Shown: in pieces, positions 43,520 through 54,039 of the stretch
Numbering within the stretch: the stretch's first letter is position 1
Layout of the letters: every line of letters begins with the position of its first letter
DNA from: Pelagomonas calceolata
Lineage: Eukaryota > Sar > Pelagophyceae > Pelagomonadales > Pelagomonadaceae
NCBI GenBank assembly: GCA_918797485.1
Contig: CAKKNE010000007.1
Coordinates: 26,575 to 90,574 of the forward strand
Direction of reading: 5' to 3'
Length of the DNA stretch: 64,000 nucleotides
The notes under the pieces: generated by a model
Databases searched by the model: none
Told to the model about the DNA's origin: nothing
Seen by the model: the letters and a program-made list of their open reading frames with translations, nothing else
Program-made: the position numbers and the translations under genes

Positions 43520-43631
43520 TATAAATAAATTTTCAAATTATGCAAATCGTAACTAGAAATTGACGAAATTTTCGAATATTGATTAAATATAAGTACTATA
43601 TGTAGATAAATAATAATAATATTCAAAAAAT

Positions 43632-44246
43632 ATGTCACGCTATCGGGGACCGAAGATTAGAATCGTGCGTAGATTAGGAGAGCTGCCGGGTTTAACCAAT
43701 AAAACGACAACTCGCGAAACATTACCAGGTCAGCATCGAAAAGTGCGTGGTAAGCAAAATAATGTTTCTAGTTATGCTGTACGATTACAAGAAAAACAAA
43801 AATTGCGTTATCATTATGGTTTAAGCGAAAAGCAACTTTTAAGTTATGTAAAAGAAGCACGACGTTTAAAAGGATCAACTGGATCTGTTTTATTGCAATT
43901 ACTTGAAATGCGACTAGATAATATCGTTTATCGTCTAGGTATTGGGAATACAATTCCAGCGAGTCGTCAAATTGTTAATCATGGGCATATTTACGTTAAT
44001 GGTAAAAAAGTCACGATTCCAAGTTTCCAATGTCTACCAAATGATGTCATTGAAGTAAGAGATAAAAAGGTTTCAAAAGAATTAGCGAACCAATTCTTAG
44101 AAAAATTAGGTTATAATACGCTTCCTGAATATTTAGAGTTCGAAAAAGAAACTTTAAAAGGGAAAGTAAAACGTATTGCTGAAAATACTGAAACTAATCT
44201 TAAAATTAATGAACTTTTAGTCGTTGAGTATTACTCAAGACGATAA
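43632..44246 (+). CDS. rps4: 30S ribosomal protein S4
   Basis: 204 residues. S4 starts small-subunit assembly at the 5' domain of 16S rRNA. The S4 RNA-binding domain (LEMRLDNIVYRLGIGNTIPASRQIVNHGHIYVNGKKV region) is intact, as is the MSRYRGPKIRIVRRLGELPGLT start. Confidence 0.98.
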   Translation: MSRYRGPKIRIVRRLGELPGLTNKTTTRETLPGQHRKVRGKQNNVSSYAVRLQEKQKLRYHYGLSEKQLLSYVKEARRLKGSTGSVLLQLLEMRLDNIVYRLGIGNTIPASRQIVNHGHIYVNGKKVTIPSFQCLPNDVIEVRDKKVSKELANQFLEKLGYNTLPEYLEFEKETLKGKVKRIAENTETNLKINELLVVEYYSRR

Positions 44247-44322
44247 ACCAATATACATATATCTCATAAGAGTTTGACAATACTTTTTGTCATATGGTTT
44301 CTAAAATCCGTTAAGAATGTAT

Positions 44323-44394
44323 CTGAGGCGGGAGGATTTGAACCTACGAATGGCGGAGTCAAAGTCCGCTGCCTTACCGCTTGGCGACGCCCCA
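44323..44394 (-). tRNA. trnQ-UUG: tRNA-Gln (UUG)
   Basis: 72 nt, acceptor TGGGGCG/CGCCTCA with the weak T1-A72 pair typical of Gln, anticodon TTG, discriminator G. Confidence 0.94.
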
Positions 44395-44459
44395 TTTTTA
44401 ATAAATTATATGGAAATTGAATATAAATGTCAATCTTCGAATCAATATAATACGAGTAT

Positions 44460-44533
44460 TGGGCAAGAAGGGATTCGAACCCCTGACACCGTGGTTCGTA
44501 GCCACGTGCTCTAGTCCACTGAGCTACAAGCCC
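44460..44533 (-). tRNA. trnR-ACG: tRNA-Arg (ACG)
   Basis: 74 nt, acceptor GGGCTTG, anticodon ACG in CGTGGCTACGAACCACG. The first A is normally deaminated to inosine. Confidence 0.95.
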
Positions 44534-44653
44534 GTATATAGAATATATATATAACATAGTTTTGCTCGCTCGTAAAGTATTTAGATTAGAAAGTCATTTT
44601 TTTTGACTTAAGGATTTACTTTATATGCTTATTAAAATATATTATTAGATAAA

Positions 44654-44726
44654 GCGTCCTTAGTTCAGTTGGTAGAACGTAGGTTTCCAAAACCTAATGT
44701 CGAGGGTTCAAGTCCTTCAGGACGCG
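44654..44726 (+). tRNA. trnW-CCA: tRNA-Trp (CCA)
   Basis: 73 nt, acceptor GCGTCCT/AGGACGC, anticodon CCA, discriminator G. It precedes rpl11, as in other red-lineage plastids, but secE is missing between them. Confidence 0.95.
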
Positions 44727-44809
44727 TTTAGATCAAATTCGCAAACTGCGACTTTAACGCAACATTTATTTAAAAGTACACACAAGAAAATTAAAAAAAT
44801 TAATTACCA

Positions 44810-45235
44810 ATGGCAAAGAAAATTGTAGCAATTATTAAATTAGCTTTACCAGCAGGCAAAGCAACACCAGCCCCTCCAGTTGGTCCTGCATTAGGTCAAC
44901 ATGGTTTAAATATTATGAATTTTTGCAAAGAGTATAACGCAAGAACAGCCGATAAAGGCGATTTAATTATTCCTGTTGAAATTTCAGCATTTGAAGATAG
45001 AAGTTTTTCGTTTATTTTAAAAACTCCACCAGCATCTGTATTGTTAGCAAAAGCAGCAAATGTTCAAAAAGGATCGGGAGAACCCAATACTCAAAAAGTT
45101 GGATCTATAACAACAGCGCAATTAGAAGAAATTGCAAAAACTAAATTACCGGATTTAAATGCCAAAAAACTTTCGAGTGCAATGAAAATTGTCGAAGGAA
45201 CAGCTAGAAATATGGGAATAACAATTACAACATAA
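44810..45235 (+). CDS. rpl11: 50S ribosomal protein L11
   Basis: 141 residues. The N-terminal domain [24 protein letters not shown] and the C-terminal 23S-binding domain (TARNMGI) are complete. L11 forms the GTPase-associated stalk base. Confidence 0.97.
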   Translation: MAKKIVAIIKLALPAGKATPAPPVGPALGQHGLNIMNFCKEYNARTADKGDLIIPVEISAFEDRSFSFILKTPPASVLLAKAANVQKGSGEPNTQKVGSITTAQLEEIAKTKLPDLNAKKLSSAMKIVEGTARNMGITITT

Positions 45236-45244
45236 TAAAAAAAT

Positions 45245-45940
45245 ATGCCAACAATTTCAAAACGCACAAAACAAGCAAGAAATTTAATTATAAAACCTTC
45301 TTACTCTCTAGAAGAGGGTGTGAAAATTTTAAAACAAACGGCGACAACAAAATTTGTTGAAAGCGCAGAAGCACATTTTAATTTAAATCTTGATACAAAA
45401 TATAGTGATCAACAATTACGTACAACAATTAGCCTACCTCGAGGAACCGGGAAGGACATTAAAATTTCAATATTGACCTCAGATACGTCAAATACTGATA
45501 CGCTTATGCAAAATGGTGCAGCAGTAGTTGGTTCAGATGATTTAATTGAAGATATTTCAAAAGGAAATCTAGACTTTGATTTATTGTTAACGACACCAGA
45601 CATGATGCCACGTTTAACAAAATTAGGAAAAGTTTTGGGACCTAGAGGACTTATGCCATCAACAAAAGCCGGGACTGTTACAACAGATCTTATAGCGTCT
45701 TTAGCGGAATTTAAAGCTGGAAAAGTTGAGTGTCGAGCTGATAAAACCGGTGTTGCACATATATTATTTGGAAAAATGGATTTTACTGAAGAAGCACTTC
45801 ATGAAAATTTACGCTCAGTATATGAATCAATTCAAACAAACAAACCTAGTGGAGTAAAAGGCAAGTACTTAAAAACATTTAAAATTTGCACGACTATGGG
45901 ACCATCAATAAACATTGATATCAGTAACTTAGACTCGTAA
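45245..45940 (+). CDS. rpl1: 50S ribosomal protein L1
   Basis: 231 residues. L1 forms the mobile stalk at the E site. VLGPRGLMPSTKAGTVT and KAGKVECRADKTGVAHILFGK are signatures. rpl12, the usual next gene, is absent here: petD follows on the other strand. Confidence 0.97.
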   Translation: MPTISKRTKQARNLIIKPSYSLEEGVKILKQTATTKFVESAEAHFNLNLDTKYSDQQLRTTISLPRGTGKDIKISILTSDTSNTDTLMQNGAAVVGSDDLIEDISKGNLDFDLLLTTPDMMPRLTKLGKVLGPRGLMPSTKAGTVTTDLIASLAEFKAGKVECRADKTGVAHILFGKMDFTEEALHENLRSVYESIQTNKPSGVKGKYLKTFKICTTMGPSINIDISNLDS

Positions 45941-45960
45941 GAGAGCAATGCTCTCTTACG
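45936..45960. terminator. Hairpin including the rpl1 stop codon
   Basis: An 11-bp perfect stem, CGTAAGAGAGC with loop AAT, starts inside the last rpl1 codon and covers its TAA. petD ends 8 nt beyond on the other strand, so it may be bidirectional. Confidence 0.7.
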
Positions 45961-45968
45961 GATATCAA

Positions 45969-46451
45969 TTAGAAAAGACCTAAAGTTGCGGCTTTATCAA
46001 TTGGTAAACATGCACCAATACCAAACCAAATTGCGAAAACTGTTCCGAAAAGGAAAACAGCCATCGCAACTGGGCGACGGAATGGGTTTTGGAATTTGTT
46101 TACATTTTCAAAAAATGGTACAGTAGCCAAACCTAATGGTACCGCTGCCATAGCAGCAATTCCTAATAATTTGTTTGGTAAAATACGTAAAATGTTAAAA
46201 GTTGGGAAAAGATACCACTCAGGTAAAATCTCCAATGGTGTTGCAAATGGATCAGCTGGCTCACCTACAGCATAAGGTTCTAATACGCCAAGACCAATTA
46301 AGATAGCAAATGTCCCTAAAATTACAACCGGGAAAATATAAAGTAAATCATTTGGCCATGCGGGTTCACCGTAGTAGTTATGGCCCATGCCTTTTGCTAA
46401 TTTCGCACGTAATTTCGGATCCGTCAAATCCGGTTTCTTAATAACCGTCAT
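45969..46451 (-). CDS. petD: Cytochrome b6f subunit IV, PetD
   Basis: 160 residues with three membrane helices, starting [38 protein letters not shown]. The quinol-site PEWYLFP motif is present. It follows petB by 25 nt. Confidence 0.98.
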   Translation of the reverse strand: MTVIKKPDLTDPKLRAKLAKGMGHNYYGEPAWPNDLLYIFPVVILGTFAILIGLGVLEPYAVGEPADPFATPLEILPEWYLFPTFNILRILPNKLLGIAAMAAVPLGLATVPFFENVNKFQNPFRRPVAMAVFLFGTVFAIWFGIGACLPIDKAATLGLF

Positions 46452-46476
46452 AATAATTTTTTGTAATTTTAAATAA

Positions 46477-47124
46477 TTATAGTGGGCCTGAAATACCTTG
46501 CTGACGAATCATTAAGAAATGTGTTAGCATTAAAGCAGCAGCGACAACAGGTAAAACAAATGTATGGGCACTGTAGAAACGAGTTAATGTGCTTTGACCT
46601 ACACTAACCCCACCACGTAATACACCAACAAGAAGCGGTCCTACAACAGGAATTGAGTCAGGTACACCCGTTACAATTTTACATGCCCAGAAGCCAACTT
46701 GGTCCCATGGTAAAGAATACCCCGTTACACCAAATGATGCAGTTACGGCACCTAAAAGAACACCAGTTACCCATGTTAACTCACGTGGTTTCTTGAAACC
46801 ACCAGTTAAATATACACGGAACACGTGTAAAATTAACATTAGTACCATCATACTTGCTGACCAACGATGAATTGATCGAATTAACCAACCAAAGTTTACT
46901 TCAGTCATAATGTATTCTACTGAAGCAAATGCATCAGAAACAGTAGGGCGGTAGTAGAACGTCATTGCAAATCCCGTTGCTACTTGCGTTAAAAAACAAG
47001 TGAATACAATACCACCAAAACAGTAAAAAATATTAACATGAGGTGGAACATATTTACTTGTAATATCATCAGCAATTGACTGAATTTCTAATCTTTCTTC
47101 AAACCAGTCGTAAACTTTACTCAT
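46477..47124 (-). CDS. petB: Cytochrome b6, PetB
   Basis: 215 residues from the ATG at 47124 ([20 protein letters not shown]). The frame runs 11 codons further upstream, but this start matches the family. Four helices carry the His pairs that bind two b hemes (RSIHRWSAS and the later HTFVLP region), plus the heme ci Cys near the N-terminus. Confidence 0.97.
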   Translation of the reverse strand: MSKVYDWFEERLEIQSIADDITSKYVPPHVNIFYCFGGIVFTCFLTQVATGFAMTFYYRPTVSDAFASVEYIMTEVNFGWLIRSIHRWSASMMVLMLILHVFRVYLTGGFKKPRELTWVTGVLLGAVTASFGVTGYSLPWDQVGFWACKIVTGVPDSIPVVGPLLVGVLRGGVSVGQSTLTRFYSAHTFVLPVVAAALMLTHFLMIRQQGISGPL

Positions 47125-47401
47125 AATGGTTCTTTTTATATTTATGATATATGACAATTAGGCAATTAATTAACTATATTAAATTATTATAATTCGATTT
47201 TTTCGAAAAGTAAAATTCTCATAAAAAGTTAAAAAATAAACGTTTATTATTAATCTAATTCTTGTTACAATTATATTATTGTCGTCTTGGCTTTTAATTA
47301 ATAAAACTGTTTAGTTCTTAAATTCTAAACTTTTCAAATCTTCATTTTTTAAATAAACAATTCGTATTTTATACAAAAATCAACATTAACATTACGTAAA
47401 T

Positions 47402-47704
47402 ATGCCGGATCAAACTAAACAAAATTCATATAATTGTGTCCTTATTTTTAAGGAAATGACAAATAAAACAAATTTTCAATTACTAGCATTTAGTTACGCT
47501 CAACTTTTGAAACAATTAGGGGCAAAAAATATTAATGCTTACAATAAGGAATCATACAATTTGTCATACCCTATTCAAAAATCGACAAATGTGAAATTTA
47601 TTGAATTCTCATTCGATTTTGCACCTCAGGCCTTAGATATTTTCACACGGAAATTACGCTTAGACGAATCATTATTACGATTCTTTTTAACCAAAGTAAA
47701 GTAG
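47402..47704 (+). CDS. rps6: 30S ribosomal protein S6
   Basis: 100 residues. YNLSYPIQKSTNVKFIEFSFDF and LRLDESLLRFFLTK match plastid S6. The rest is poorly conserved, as usual for this protein. The 277 nt before it are AT-rich with nothing else I recognise. Confidence 0.85.
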   Translation: MPDQTKQNSYNCVLIFKEMTNKTNFQLLAFSYAQLLKQLGAKNINAYNKESYNLSYPIQKSTNVKFIEFSFDFAPQALDIFTRKLRLDESLLRFFLTKVK

Positions 47705-47753
47705 AAAATTGACATTTTAAAATAATTCTCGTAACATATGTAGAAAATTACTA

Positions 47754-47825
47754 TCCTCGATAGCTCAGTGGTAGAGCAATCGGCTGTTAACCGATTGGTC
47801 GTAGGTTCAAGTCCTACTCGGGGAG
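47754..47825 (+). tRNA. trnN-GUU: tRNA-Asn (GUU)
   Basis: 72 nt, acceptor TCCTCGA/TCGGGGA, anticodon GTT in ATCGGCTGTTAACCGAT, discriminator G. Confidence 0.95.
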
Positions 47826-47893
47826 ATCTATTATTTTACATATTGTTATTCAAATAAGTATGCAAAATTAAAAATTCGTAAAAAAATAAAATT

Positions 47894-48046
47894 ATGACAA
47901 AAAGAACACTTCGTGGAAGCAAGCTTAAAGCAATCAAAGTTATCGGTTTTCGAGCTCGAATGGGTACAGCAAATGGGCGTAAAGTTTTAGCTCGCAGACG
48001 CAAAAAAGGACGTTCGCTTTTAACTAATTTACGTCGAACTAAGTAA
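47894..48046 (+). CDS. rpl34: 50S ribosomal protein L34
   Basis: 50 residues, highly basic: [22 protein letters not shown] then [18 protein letters not shown], the L34 signature. Confidence 0.95.
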   Translation: MTKRTLRGSKLKAIKVIGFRARMGTANGRKVLARRRKKGRSLLTNLRRTK

Positions 48047-48125
48047 AAAAACTAACTATAATAAGTCTAATAAATCAAATTGCATAACGTCATAGTTTGA
48101 TGTTAAAAATCGACCGAAAAATCTT

Positions 48126-49607
48126 ATGCCTTTTATAGAAGACTTTAATCTATTATTAAAAGCCCGTTATTCTTTAATTTATATTTCAACAACAGAAGAA
48201 GATAGGCTTGAATATACAATTCGAAATTGTGTTAAATTAGGGAAAGATCGTGCAATTTATACATGGGATTTTATCGACGGATTTTTAAATAATCCCAATA
48301 AAAAAGAAATAGGTAAACGCAATCCTTTACAAGCCCTTGAATTCGTAGAGAAATTGACGGTAGATAATCCGGCTATTTTTGTATTAAAAGACTTTAATAA
48401 ATTTTCGCGAGATATAACAATTTCACGAAAGCTTAGAAATTTAGCACGATTGTTAAAAACCCAGCCTAAAACAATTATTATTGTCGCCTCCGAAATTGAT
48501 ATTCCAGAAGAAATTCGAGAATTAATTACAATTTTAGATTTTAATTTACCCGATGTTAATGAAATACGACAAGAATTAAATCGTTTATTAGAACTATTGA
48601 ATCAAAATCTAGAAAATGACGATTTAGAAAGTTTGGTTCGATCATGTCAAGGTCTTTCTATTGAACGAATAAGGCGAGTGTTATCAAAAATTATTGCGAA
48701 CAATCAAATTATAGACAGTTCTAGTATTTCGATAATTTTGAAAGAAAAACAACAAATAATTAATCAAACTCAAATTCTTGAATTTTGTTCAACTTCACAA
48801 ACCTTAGATGAGGTTGGTGGACTTGATAATTTAAAACTTTGGTTAGAGCAACGCTCATCATCTTTTTCTGAGAAAGCGACAAATTACGGCTTACCTGTTC
48901 CAAGAGGTTTATTACTTGTTGGTGTACAAGGAACCGGGAAATCTTTAACCGCAAAAGCGATCGCCCACGATTGGCGATTACCACTTTTAAGATTAGATTT
49001 TGGACGATTATTCGCTGGTATAGTAGGAGAATCGGAATCACGGGTACGTGAAATGATACGAGTTGCCGAAGCTTTATCGCCTTGTATCGTCTGGATTGAT
49101 GAAATAGATAAATCCTTTAATCAAAGTGAGGGTAAAGGTGATAGCGGCACAACGAACCGTGTTTTAGCGACATTTTTGACTTGGCTATCCGAAAAAACAT
49201 CCCAAGTTTTTGTTGTTGCAACTGCAAATAATTTTGAAGTATTGCCATTAGAATTAATTCGTAAAGGGCGCTTCGATGAGATTTTTTTCGTTGGTTTACC
49301 TGTAGAATCAGAAAGAAAACAAATTTTTGAAGTTCTACTTTCTCAACTTAGACCAGATTCAGTTCAAGATTATGATTTACAATCGCTAAGCAAAAAAGCT
49401 ATTGATTTTTCTGGTGCCGAAATTTTCCAAGCGATTATTGAAGGTATGTATATCGCTTTTAATGAAAATCGAGAATTTACTACCTCTGACATTATGAAAG
49501 GCTTAAATGAAATTATTCCATTAGCACAATTAGAAAAGAAAAAAATTCAAACTTTGCAACAATGGGCGCTCTCAGGGCGTATTCGAACAGCTTCTTCGAA
49601 CTTTTAG
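48126..49607 (+). CDS. ycf46: AAA+ ATPase Ycf46
   Basis: 493 residues. The C-terminal half is an AAA+ module with Walker A GVQGTGKS (about 266-273) and Walker B CIVWIDEID, followed by arginine-finger-type RKGRFDEIF. The N-terminal half is a less conserved degenerate domain. In cyanobacteria Ycf46 has been tied to inorganic carbon use. ccs1 starts 6 nt after its stop, so the two are probably one transcript. Confidence 0.93.
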   Translation: MPFIEDFNLLLKARYSLIYISTTEEDRLEYTIRNCVKLGKDRAIYTWDFIDGFLNNPNKKEIGKRNPLQALEFVEKLTVDNPAIFVLKDFNKFSRDITISRKLRNLARLLKTQPKTIIIVASEIDIPEEIRELITILDFNLPDVNEIRQELNRLLELLNQNLENDDLESLVRSCQGLSIERIRRVLSKIIANNQIIDSSSISIILKEKQQIINQTQILEFCSTSQTLDEVGGLDNLKLWLEQRSSSFSEKATNYGLPVPRGLLLVGVQGTGKSLTAKAIAHDWRLPLLRLDFGRLFAGIVGESESRVREMIRVAEALSPCIVWIDEIDKSFNQSEGKGDSGTTNRVLATFLTWLSEKTSQVFVVATANNFEVLPLELIRKGRFDEIFFVGLPVESERKQIFEVLLSQLRPDSVQDYDLQSLSKKAIDFSGAEIFQAIIEGMYIAFNENREFTTSDIMKGLNEIIPLAQLEKKKIQTLQQWALSGRIRTASSNF

Positions 49608-49613
49608 TAACTT

Positions 49614-50942
49614 ATGAAATTACGATTTGTCCTCGTTAGATATTTAGCTAATCTCCAATTCGCTATTATCCTTCTTCTTACAATTGCTAGTTTTAGTATA
49701 TTGGGTTCAATTATTGAGCAAGATCAACCAATCGATTTTTACAAAAATGCTTACAGTCAACCCTGGTTTGGAATTTTTACGAGTAACATTATTTTACAAT
49801 TTGGATTAGATCATATTTTTAAAACGTGGTGGTTTATTAGTTTATTAATAATATTTGGGGCGAGTTTACTATGTTGTACATTACTACAGCAATTACCAAT
49901 TCTAAAAAATGCCCAAAAATTTAAATTATATAAAACTAAACGGAATTTTACAAAACTCCCATTTAATACAAAAACGATACCGGTAACAAATGGAAGTCTA
50001 GTCGTTGCGTTAAAAAATAAAAATTATCAAATTTTTCAAGGTTCCCGGGGTGTTTACGCACATAAAGGAATAATTGGTCGTGTATCACCAATAATCGTAC
50101 ATTTTAGTATGGTCCTAATTTTATTAGGTACAATTTTAGCTTCAACGTCGGGATTTGTCGCACAAGAATTTATTCCGAAAACCGAAGTTTTTCATATACA
50201 AAACATATTAAATAACAATGTAAATAGTTTTGTTCCTCAAATATCAGGTCGTGTTAATGATTTTTGGATTACCTATACAGAGGATCAAAGTATAAAACAA
50301 TTTTATACAGATCTCTCGATTCTTGATAAAAATGGGAAAGAATTAAAACGCGAAACGATTTATGTTAACCACCCATTACGATACAGAGGATTAACTTTTT
50401 ATCAAACGGATTGGACAATTGTAGGAACCCGTTATCGTTTAAAAAATTCTCAAACTTATCAAGTACCTATTCTCAAACCAACAAAAAATATTTGGCTTTC
50501 ATGGTTACCTAAATTAGAGGCGAATGAAAAATTAACTGATAAACAACCTGGTTATACCGTTTTAAGCACTACATTGCGTGGTATAAATTCAATTTATGAT
50601 GAAACTGGTAAACTAGTAGGTGAAGGCGAAATAAATGAAAGTTTGCCATTTAATCCAAATATTGAATTTTGTGATTATATAACTGCAACTGGGTTACAAA
50701 TAAAATCGGATCCTGGTATTCCTGTGATTTATTTAGGGTTTTTCTTCTTATTAATAAGTATTATTTCTAGTTATATATCATATTCACAGGTATGGTTAAC
50801 ACGAAAAAATAATAAAATTTTGTTAGGTGGTATAACAAATAGGTCAAAAATACAATTTGAATTTGAGATGTTGAATTTAATTCTTCAATTTCAAAAAAAT
50901 TTTAAAAATGCGGATGGAGAGACTCGAACTCTCACAAGATAA
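49614..50942 (+). CDS. ccs1: Cytochrome c biogenesis protein Ccs1 (ResB)
   Basis: 442 residues with N-terminal membrane helices (LANLQFAIILLLTIASFSILGSIIEQ), a middle pair (IIVHFSMVLILLGTIL) and a C-terminal one (VIYLGFFFLLISIISSYIS). With CcsA it delivers heme to lumenal c-type cytochromes. The last 11 codons are encoded within the antisense strand of trnL-UAG, so the C-terminus is a translated tRNA complement. Confidence 0.92.
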   Translation: MKLRFVLVRYLANLQFAIILLLTIASFSILGSIIEQDQPIDFYKNAYSQPWFGIFTSNIILQFGLDHIFKTWWFISLLIIFGASLLCCTLLQQLPILKNAQKFKLYKTKRNFTKLPFNTKTIPVTNGSLVVALKNKNYQIFQGSRGVYAHKGIIGRVSPIIVHFSMVLILLGTILASTSGFVAQEFIPKTEVFHIQNILNNNVNSFVPQISGRVNDFWITYTEDQSIKQFYTDLSILDKNGKELKRETIYVNHPLRYRGLTFYQTDWTIVGTRYRLKNSQTYQVPILKPTKNIWLSWLPKLEANEKLTDKQPGYTVLSTTLRGINSIYDETGKLVGEGEINESLPFNPNIEFCDYITATGLQIKSDPGIPVIYLGFFFLLISIISSYISYSQVWLTRKNNKILLGGITNRSKIQFEFEMLNLILQFQKNFKNADGETRTLTR

Positions 50943-50991
50943 TCTCACCAGAGCCTAAATCTGGCGCGTCTACCAATTCCGCCACATCCGC
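50909..50991 (-). tRNA. trnL-UAG: tRNA-Leu (UAG)
   Basis: 83 nt, class II, acceptor GCGGATG, anticodon TAG in CAGATTTAGGCTCTG, long variable arm. Its 3' 34 nt overlap the end of ccs1 on the opposite strand. Confidence 0.95.
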
Positions 50992-51045
50992 ACAACCAAT
51001 ATTATACATAAATTTCAGATTTTGTCTAAAAAAAGAATCAACTAA

Positions 51046-51969
51046 ATGAATCGTACTCATTTACCATATACACTTGAACAGCTTGTAATTTTACGAGCAG
51101 TGGCAAAGGGTGGAAGTTTTAAAAATGCTGCACAGAGTTTGTTTTTGACACAACCTGCTGTTAGTTTACAAATACAAAATTTGGAAAAACAATTAAAAAC
51201 TAATTTATTTGATCGCACAAAAAAACAAATTGAATTAACTGAAGCCGGAACCTTGCTATTACGATATAGTAACAGGATTTTAGCATTATGTGAGGAAAGT
51301 TCGAGAGTTTTAGACGATTTGAGTGAATTGCAAAGTGGTAAATTAGTCATAGGGGCTAGTCAAACAACGGGTACATATTTGATGCCTAAAATTATTGGCC
51401 TATTTCAACAAAAATATCCTAATATTAATGTGCAATTAAATGTCGATTCTACAAGAAAAGTTGCTTGGCATCTTATGAATAGACAAGTTGATATTGGGAT
51501 TGTGGGTGGTAAAATACCTAAAGAGTTAAGAAAAATTCTTGAAATTACACCATATGTTGAAGATGAACTCGCATTGATTGTTCCACCGTCCCACCCATAT
51601 GTAAAATTAGAATGTATAAAAAAAGAAGATCTTTATGATTTAAAATTTATTAGTCTTAATTCCTATTCAACAATACGAACCGTAGTTGATGACACGTTAT
51701 CAAAAAATGGTATTGATGTAACACGTTTAAAAGTAGAAATGGAATTGAATTCTATCGAAGCTATAAAAAATGCTGTTCAATCAAGCTTAGGTGCCGCTTT
51801 TGTTTCCGTTTCAGCCATTACAAAAGAGTTAGAATTAAATCTTTTAAATTGTGTAAGAATTGAAGATGTAAAGATAAATCGTAAATTATGTATTATTTTA
51901 AATCCCAACCGATATAAATCGAAAGCTTCAGAAAATTTCACCAAAGAAATATTAACTTTATTGAAGTAA
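51046..51969 (+). CDS. rbcR: LysR-type transcription regulator RbcR (Ycf30)
   Basis: 307 residues. The N-terminal winged helix-turn-helix ([33 protein letters not shown], about 19-51) is followed by a type 2 periplasmic-binding-like effector domain. RbcR relatives regulate Rubisco or carbon-related genes. The rbc genes are 13 kb away, so the target cannot be read from the context. Confidence 0.94.
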   Translation: MNRTHLPYTLEQLVILRAVAKGGSFKNAAQSLFLTQPAVSLQIQNLEKQLKTNLFDRTKKQIELTEAGTLLLRYSNRILALCEESSRVLDDLSELQSGKLVIGASQTTGTYLMPKIIGLFQQKYPNINVQLNVDSTRKVAWHLMNRQVDIGIVGGKIPKELRKILEITPYVEDELALIVPPSHPYVKLECIKKEDLYDLKFISLNSYSTIRTVVDDTLSKNGIDVTRLKVEMELNSIEAIKNAVQSSLGAAFVSVSAITKELELNLLNCVRIEDVKINRKLCIILNPNRYKSKASENFTKEILTLLK

Positions 51970-52052
51970 TTTTTTAAAGTCAAATTAAAAATTGACTATA
52001 GAAGCAATTAGCTTTAGTGTATAAGATGTAACGTTCTTAAAAATTACAACAA

Positions 52053-52379
52053 ATGAAATACGCCGTTATCGAAATCGGTGGCAAACAAATGCTGGTTGAA
52101 GAAGGTAAATATTATGCTATCAACCGGTTACCTCATAAAGCTGGAAGCTCTTTAAATATAAATCGAATCCTATTTTGTAACGATAAAGGGCGAAGAGTTG
52201 TAGGCCACCCTTATATAGAAAATTTAGAATCAGTTCAAGTAAAAGCAACGATTTTAGAGCATTTTAAAGATAAAAAAATTACCGTCTTTAAGATGAAACC
52301 AAAGAAAAAATTGCGTTGGACAAGAGGACATCGTCAATTGCAAACACGTATAATGATAGATAAAATACAAACTAATTAA
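52053..52379 (+). CDS. rpl21: 50S ribosomal protein L21
   Basis: 108 residues, starting [37 protein letters not shown] near the C-terminus is conserved. rpl27 begins 2 nt after the stop. Confidence 0.95.
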   Translation: MKYAVIEIGGKQMLVEEGKYYAINRLPHKAGSSLNINRILFCNDKGRRVVGHPYIENLESVQVKATILEHFKDKKITVFKMKPKKKLRWTRGHRQLQTRIMIDKIQTN

Positions 52380-52381
52380 TT

Positions 52382-52642
52382 ATGGCACATAAGAAGGGTG
52401 CGGGTAGTACCAAAAATGGACGAGACTCTAACGCAAAACGTTTAGGTGTTAAGTGTTGCGGAGGCCAAGTCGTAAAAGCGGGAAATATTTTAATGCGTCA
52501 ACGTAGCTTTAAAATTCTTCCTGGAATAAATGTTGGTTCTGGGCGTGACAACACATTATATGCATTAGCAGATGGAGTTGTTAAATTTGAACCAGTACAA
52601 ACGAAACTAAAAAAATACAAAAGACTTAATATCGTAATTTAA
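52382..52642 (+). CDS. rpl27: 50S ribosomal protein L27
   Basis: 86 residues, starting [24 protein letters not shown]. The flexible N-terminus reaches the peptidyl-transferase centre. [17 protein letters not shown] is conserved. Its stop codon is within a long hairpin. Confidence 0.97.
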   Translation: MAHKKGAGSTKNGRDSNAKRLGVKCCGGQVVKAGNILMRQRSFKILPGINVGSGRDNTLYALADGVVKFEPVQTKLKKYKRLNIVI

Positions 52643-52672
52643 AAAACTATTAATATAGTTTTTTAAATTACG
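52633..52672. terminator. 18-bp hairpin covering the rpl27 stop codon
   Basis: CGTAATTTAAAAAACTAT pairs with its exact complement around loop TAAT. The rpl27 TAA (52640-52642) is in the left arm. Confidence 0.75.
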
Positions 52673-52783
52673 ACCCACTAGCCAGCCAACAACAGCTGCG
52701 GTAATGGCATTAAAATAATCCTCCCAATAATCCGAAAAAGAAGTCACCTTAAATTTTTCTCATATCTTATCGGCAAAACTTTT

Positions 52784-53707
52784 TTAACTTAACCATCCAT
52801 AGCTATGAAGACCTTTACCTAAGAAGTTTACTCCTAAATAACAAACCCAAACAACGACAAACCCTAAAGCACCTAATAATGCCGCTTTTTGACCTTGCCA
52901 ATTTTTTGTTAAACGTGCATGAATATAAGAAGCAAAAACAATCCATGTAATTAGGGCCCAAGTCTCTTTTGGATCCCAACTCCAATATGAACCCCAGGCT
53001 TCATTTGCCCAAACAGCCCCTGAAATAATACCTAATGTCAAACAAGGGAATCCTAAGCTAATTGTCCTATAACTCCAATTATCTAAATTAAATAATAATT
53101 TTTCTTTGCCTATTTCTGAAACTGAACTTTTATAAGCGACAGGGGCCTCTAATTCAGGATCCATCATTAAAGCACCACTTGTATCAGAACGGACAGTCAT
53201 GTAATTTTTTGTTACATTTGCAGATCCAAAACTTAAAATTAAAAACAAAATTGATAATAATGAGCCAAGGATCAAAGTAGCATAGCTAACCATCATCATA
53301 CTAACATGTAACATTAACCAATTTGATTGCAGAGCTGGCACTAAAGGTGCAGCTTTTTGCATTTCTACTGGTAAAATAGATGTCGAAAAACCGATTAACA
53401 ATAAATTTAAGGGTGTAATAATAGAACCTATTATTTTACTTGATGTTTTAGCTTCAGAAATTAACTGTACACTAGTTAAACACCACGTTAAAAATAACAA
53501 TGATTCATATAAATTACTTAATGGAAAATAACCTTCTTTAATCCAACGATAACCTAAAAATACAAATAATAACATATTTGCTGCGATCGTTGTACCCGTT
53601 GTTAAGAAAGGGAAAATATTTGAATTTATTCGCATTGTCAAACTAATCCAATAACAAATTGTTGACAATACAAATAATCCAAATACGAGATTTATCAAAA
53701 AGTTCAT
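52784..53707 (-). CDS. ccsA: Cytochrome c heme attachment protein CcsA
   Basis: 307 residues and about eight helices. The tryptophan-rich heme-handling motif WGSYWSWDPKETWALITW is complete, along with flanking His residues. CcsA works with Ccs1, encoded 2 kb away on the other strand. Confidence 0.97.
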   Translation of the reverse strand: MNFLINLVFGLFVLSTICYWISLTMRINSNIFPFLTTGTTIAANMLLFVFLGYRWIKEGYFPLSNLYESLLFLTWCLTSVQLISEAKTSSKIIGSIITPLNLLLIGFSTSILPVEMQKAAPLVPALQSNWLMLHVSMMMVSYATLILGSLLSILFLILSFGSANVTKNYMTVRSDTSGALMMDPELEAPVAYKSSVSEIGKEKLLFNLDNWSYRTISLGFPCLTLGIISGAVWANEAWGSYWSWDPKETWALITWIVFASYIHARLTKNWQGQKAALLGALGFVVVWVCYLGVNFLGKGLHSYGWLS

Positions 53708-53766
53708 ATTAATTAATTGATGAAAAATATCGTTCCTGATATTTTAAAAGACGTTTAATTTAAGGT

Positions 53767-54039
<273 letters not shown>

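Noticed and set aside
44264-44557. A 97-codon minus-strand frame
   Set aside because: It reads straight through trnQ and trnR; it is a translated tRNA artefact.
47125-47157. An upstream start for petB
   Set aside because: The extra 11 residues are unlike cytochrome b6, which begins MSKVYDW.
51046-51969. rbcR as a mobile-element or phage regulator
   Set aside because: It is a standard LysR-type plastid gene among ordinary plastid neighbours, with no integrase or repeats nearby.
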